From NCBI GenBank assembly GCA_964396655.1, contig CAYNFP010000008.1, forward strand, positions 1-55,145: a DNA stretch of 55,145 nt. Reading direction: 5' to 3'. Under the pieces are notes generated by a model that was not told where the DNA came from, did not search any database, and saw only the letters and a list, made by a program, of their open reading frames with translations. Positions 52,046 to 55,145 of the stretch are shown piece after piece. A program made the translations under genes and the position numbers. Source of the DNA: CAYNFP01 sp964396655. Its GTDB lineage: Bacteria > Bacillota_I > Bacilli_A > RF39 > UBA660. Within the stretch, counting starts at the first letter, position 1; every line of letters starts with the position of its first letter.

Positions 52046-52438
52046 TTATTTCTCTCCTGAAACTAAAACCATATTATTATTTGGATCAAAAACTCCAAAT
52101 TCAACTGTTCCATATTCAGTTTCTTTAATATCCGTAAAAAATTTAATTTTATCATTTAATAACAATTTATATATTTCTTTTATCTTTTCAACATTATTAT
52201 ATTTTAATACTATTAAATTAGATGAAGCTAATGTGTTAGGAAAATTTATTATTTCATCTTTTGTCTGATTAAAATCTTGCATCATTATCTTAATATTTTG
52301 GTTTGTTATTTGTACCCAGGTAAAATTTTCATTATCTGGAGCGGCCATTTCAATTGAAAAATTAAAGTATTTTTCATAAAAATCAACTGTTTTTTTAATA
52401 TCTTTAACTATTAATTCAATCACTAATTCTTTTAACAT
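52046..52438 (-). CDS. VOC-family (glyoxalase/bleomycin-resistance-like) protein
   Basis: 130 residues, one VOC module pair: VIELIVKDIKKTVDFYEKYF at the start, FTWVQITNQN in the first half and VEFGVFDPNNNMVLV at the end. Members bind a metal and small ligands, and include lyases and resistance proteins. The ligand cannot be predicted. GGGTGAT precedes the ATG. Confidence 0.85.
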   Translation of the reverse strand: MLKELVIELIVKDIKKTVDFYEKYFNFSIEMAAPDNENFTWVQITNQNIKIMMQDFNQTKDEIINFPNTLASSNLIVLKYNNVEKIKEIYKLLLNDKIKFFTDIKETEYGTVEFGVFDPNNNMVLVSGEK

Positions 52439-52509
52439 TTTATATCACCCAACATAATTATATATTAATTTAACAAAAAATAAAATAAAATTTATTTATC
52501 ACAATTATA

Positions 52510-52536
52510 TTGCTTTTTTTAAATATATGTTATAAT
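52510..52536 (+). promoter_or_regulatory. Extended -10 promoter
   Basis: TATAAT (52531-52536) preceded by TGT, with TTGCTT (52510-52515) as -35 at a 15-base spacing. Confidence 0.55.
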
Positions 52537-52565
52537 AATCACTTATAAAGGGAGAAAAAAGATAA

Positions 52566-53207
52566 ATGAAAACATTTAATGATATTATAAGTCATTTAAA
52601 AGAAGAATTGGAAAAATCAATTGCTCATAAAAAAGCCGATTGTGGATTAATTATGCGTTTTGGAGATGAAGAGGATTTTAAACATGCAGAGTGCAAAATG
52701 GATAAACTTAGTCCAGAAGAAATCACTATATATGATGAAATCAAACAAATTAAATCTATTTTAAATGGAACTAATTATTACGGGCTTGTTGATTTAATAA
52801 GTGAGCAAGATAAACAAGAACTAGAGAATTTACTTAAAACTCAAGAAATTTTAAAGCGACAACTTTTTCAAGCAAGAGATATTTTTATTTCTTTTAAAAA
52901 AGTTATCGAAATAGTTAAAGATTATAAAAGACACGAATTTCAGGAAGATGTTGAATTGAGTTCATATGTTTGGGATCTTTTAAATGAGAATTTAAAAAAA
53001 TCAAGAGCAGAAGTATCAAGATTAGAAGAATTATTAGATAACCAAAACAAACTTATTGCCGTTAAAACAAATATAATTAGCAGTTATCTAGAAGTATTAC
53101 TATTAGCAGCATATAGCGGGCCAGAAACCATGGCTCAATTTAAAGATTTTGCAGAATTTGTATTATCTAAAATCAACAAAAAATCCGGTCACATAAAAAC
53201 TCTTTAA
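52566..53207 (+). CDS. Unknown coiled-coil protein
   Basis: 213 residues, mostly helical. Heptad-rich stretches lie at about 45-105 (EIKQIKSIL, ELENLLKTQEILKR) and 120-165 (NLKKSRAEVSRLEELLDNQNK). No signal peptide or membrane segment is clear. I do not recognise it. GGGAG precedes the ATG, and a promoter and terminator make it a single-gene unit. Confidence 0.65.
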   Translation: MKTFNDIISHLKEELEKSIAHKKADCGLIMRFGDEEDFKHAECKMDKLSPEEITIYDEIKQIKSILNGTNYYGLVDLISEQDKQELENLLKTQEILKRQLFQARDIFISFKKVIEIVKDYKRHEFQEDVELSSYVWDLLNENLKKSRAEVSRLEELLDNQNKLIAVKTNIISSYLEVLLLAAYSGPETMAQFKDFAEFVLSKINKKSGHIKTL

Positions 53208-53213
53208 TATAAG

Positions 53214-53248
53214 AAAAAACAAATTCTTAGATATTGAATTTGTTTTTT
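53214..53248. terminator. Terminator between 52566-53207 and the BspA-like gene
   Basis: Thirteen-base arms AAAAAACAAATTC/GAATTTGTTTTTT around nine bases. Works on both strands. Confidence 0.85.
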
Positions 53249-53267
53249 TATAATAAAAAATAAATTT

Positions 53268-54200
53268 TTATTTTCCTGTCAAATAACCGGGATTAGATGT
53301 ACCACCATCAATATGAGCATATGATGCATCAGTATTATTTTCATCATATTTTGTGCCAGATCCACCTACTAAAGTATCACAATTTGTGAACATATTAGTT
53401 GATAAAATTACTTTTGATGTATCCCACAATGAACCAACAATAATTGTAGTTAAAGTTTCATTACCCATGTTATCAAAAAACATTTCTGTCATGTTAGTTA
53501 CTTTACTTGTGTCAAAACTACTTAAATCTATAGTTTTCATACTTTTTCCATAAGTAAACATATTTGACATATTGATTACTTTGCTTGTATCAAAATTTGT
53601 TATATTTAATTCTTTAAACCCATTATCTTCAAACATTATACTCATGTCAGTTACTTTACTTGTATCCCAAGAAGATAAATCTAATGATTCTAATTTATTT
53701 AAACTCAAAAACGTACCACGCATTTTTTTTACTTTACTTGTATTCAAACTTGAAACATCTAAATTTTCTAAAGAAATACAATTAGAAAACACATATGACA
53801 TATCTGTTACTTTGCTTGTATCCATATCTTCTGTATCTATACTTTTAAGATACTGTAGTGAATCAAAAATCCAACTTGAATCTTTTGGTAATTCAAAAGT
53901 GCCATCTTCAGTATACCAATATATAATACCAGAATCATACCACATATAATATTTATCACTTAGATTAGTTGTATAAAAAGTATAATATTTATCTTTTTCT
54001 AAATCCAAATTATCAAGAGATTCACTCTTTTCTATTGAAGTAATTAATCTATCTGAACCCCCATTAGTTCCAGAAAGTTGTTTCATATATAAATTTATTT
54101 TAATTCCATCTGCAAACCTTGATTTTATTATTAACCATGCTATTACTATTAAAATAACACCTATAACCTCAAATACTAAAAATTTTTTCCTTTTCTTCAT
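53268..54200 (-). CDS. BspA-like surface protein with DUF285 repeats
   Basis: 310 residues. A basic N-terminus and membrane segment at about 9-26 anchor it. Residues 115-250 hold about five repeats of 23-25 residues, each with DTSKVT(D/N)M and LDLSS-type motifs, the DUF285/BspA leucine-rich surface repeat common in gut Firmicutes and mycoplasmas. These proteins often bind host or bacterial surfaces. The C-terminus (GGTSNPGYLTGK) has no sorting motif. AAAGGAG precedes the ATG. Confidence 0.88.
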   Translation of the reverse strand: MKKRKKFLVFEVIGVILIVIAWLIIKSRFADGIKINLYMKQLSGTNGGSDRLITSIEKSESLDNLDLEKDKYYTFYTTNLSDKYYMWYDSGIIYWYTEDGTFELPKDSSWIFDSLQYLKSIDTEDMDTSKVTDMSYVFSNCISLENLDVSSLNTSKVKKMRGTFLSLNKLESLDLSSWDTSKVTDMSIMFEDNGFKELNITNFDTSKVINMSNMFTYGKSMKTIDLSSFDTSKVTNMTEMFFDNMGNETLTTIIVGSLWDTSKVILSTNMFTNCDTLVGGSGTKYDENNTDASYAHIDGGTSNPGYLTGK

Positions 54201-54286
54201 TTAAGTGCTCCTTTTATATAAATAATCATATTTCCCAAAATAAAAACTGCAGCTTTTTTCTAACAGTTTTTTCATAAAATTAACAC

Positions 54287-55009
54287 TTATTCACATGTTA
54301 AATCATTATGATGATAATCAATAATTTCTTCTTTTGTATAATTTAATAATTCTTTATTACTTATAGGTAAATATTTATCAATGTTATCACCGGACATTTT
54401 AGGTATAGCGCAAATTATTGTTGTTTCATATGCTTCATCACTTATTTTATTCCCCATTCCAGCACAACCTGGAATATTATCATAAAATTTTTTAATTTCC
54501 ATAGATGCAGTTTCTATATTTTCAATAGAAGAAATTGGCCTTATTAAAGTCGCTGTAACTTGTACTAATTTATCTTCAAAAAAAGTATAAACATAATTAT
54601 CTTTATCATTTTCATCATATGATACCGTAGAATCATCATTTAAAACCAACGAACCTTTTTTATCCGAAGTACAAGTCAAACTAGTATAACAAGGTTTAAC
54701 TTTTTTATTACCTAGTTGAAAAACATATTTTCTAGCATTAATATCACAAATTGATACAGTATAACCTATACCATAATATGTAGCACCTTCTTTTTTGGGT
54801 AAACTAGCATTTTCAAATCTTGCTATTTCAACATCAAAAGATAAAACTGTACGATAAATAAATATAGGTTTTTTGCCATTCGTCGCTCTAAAATAATCTA
54901 CTATTCCAAATATAGTACATAATACTACTATTAATACTATAATTATTAAAGCTATAATTGATGTTTTTAAAATAAACTTTTTCTTTTTTTCTTTTACAAT
55001 ATTATTCAT
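54287..55009 (-). CDS. Membrane-anchored protein of unknown function
   Basis: 240 residues. A very basic start (KEKKKKF) precedes a membrane segment at about 13-34, then an extracellular part with several cysteines (C at about 91, 110, 115, 188, 209 and 239) that could form disulfides. No family is recognised. It follows a TATAAT-containing region and AGGAG. It is 66 bases from the terminal repeat. Confidence 0.65.
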   Translation of the reverse strand: MNNIVKEKKKKFILKTSIIALIIIVLIVVLCTIFGIVDYFRATNGKKPIFIYRTVLSFDVEIARFENASLPKKEGATYYGIGYTVSICDINARKYVFQLGNKKVKPCYTSLTCTSDKKGSLVLNDDSTVSYDENDKDNYVYTFFEDKLVQVTATLIRPISSIENIETASMEIKKFYDNIPGCAGMGNKISDEAYETTIICAIPKMSGDNIDKYLPISNKELLNYTKEEIIDYHHNDLTCE

Positions 55010-55074
55010 TACAAAATCACTCCTATTATAATTATAACACGTATAATGTTAAGCATAAAGGTTTATTAAATTTA

Positions 55075-55130
55075 AATTATAAATTGAAATAGTAAGTGTC
55101 CGGTTAGGGCATAAAAAAAGACACATATAA
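55075..55130. repeat. Terminal inverted repeat, right copy
   Basis: Matches the reverse complement of 1-56 with one mismatch. Core AAGTGTCCGGTTAGGGCAT, followed by a run of A and GACACATATAA. Fifteen more bases follow to the window end. Confidence 0.8.
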
Positions 55131-55145
55131 ATACCTATGATACAA

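Noticed and set aside
1..55145. Circular replicon suggested by matching ends
   Set aside because: The end match is inverted, not direct, so it does not indicate circularity.
1..55145. Genetic code with TGA as Trp
   Set aside because: Conserved long proteins (RpoB, RpoC, LeuS) are read through with TGG for Trp and no internal TGA; TGA serves as a stop in at least one gene (43479-43481).

Overview
The window is a 55 kb stretch of an AT-rich, low-GC Gram-positive genome. Its gene content and order (secE-nusG, rplK-rplA-rplJ-rplL-rsmC-rpoB-rpoC, miaB next to cotE, a T-box leader, lipoproteins, BspA-like DUF285 repeats, no outer-membrane genes) point to class Bacilli, most plausibly an uncultured Mollicutes-like or Erysipelotrichia-like gut or environmental lineage (RF39-type). 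TGA is read as stop. The taxonomic placement is inference. Most genes lie on the minus strand.

Layout. 1-14740: a capsular or exopolysaccharide operon on the minus strand, read from a Wzy-like polymerase down to UDP-glucose dehydrogenase. It has GT2, GT4 and GT32 glycosyltransferases, UDP-GlcNAc 2-epimerase, a TupA-like ATP-grasp protein, a polysaccharide pyruvyltransferase, a Wzx-like flippase, a GT2/ferredoxin/FrhB-like fusion and an Alg14/Alg13-type glycosyltransferase pair. 14883-17289: a phosphodiester-glycosidase-domain membrane protein and a two-repeat membrane-anchored protein, with their own promoter. 17410-18612: an AAA_14/DUF4143 ATPase cassette flanked by perfect 34-bp direct repeats. 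18749-32636: the transcription and translation core (rpoC, rpoB, rsmC, rplL, rplJ with L10 leader, rplA, rplK with a long acidic tail, nusG, secE, khpA, rpsP), interrupted between nusG and rplK by a transglutaminase-like membrane protein, a DUF1292-like protein and a 55-residue membrane peptide.

32710-36269: a spore-related block (CotE spore-coat homologue, miaB, a small unknown gene, a SEDS-family RodA/FtsW/SpoVE protein). Both cotE and the small gene carry a SigK-like promoter pattern. 36310-39603: a lipoprotein, a heliorhodopsin with the Schiff-base lysine and counterion glutamate, a META-domain protein and a GNAT acetyltransferase. 39708-42187: an ABC-2 transporter (one ATPase, two permeases), then a small membrane protein and a duplicated fragment of the permease 3' end. 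42678-46868: a zinc-ribbon protein, leuS and an acidic unknown. 46947-51290: a repeat lipoprotein, a long BclA-like collagen-like protein, a tRNA-Phe gene placed directly behind a Phe-specifier T-box with a consensus promoter, and a second short collagen-like protein sharing the N-terminal CCYGPTGP motif. 51321-55009: unknown proteins, a VOC-family protein and a BspA-like surface protein. The two window ends carry a 56-bp inverted repeat with one mismatch, probably a multicopy element at which assembly stopped.

The most interesting signals are the T-box that appears to control its own cognate tRNA gene, the heliorhodopsin, the spore-coat/collagen-like gene set, and the fusion proteins in the polysaccharide operon.
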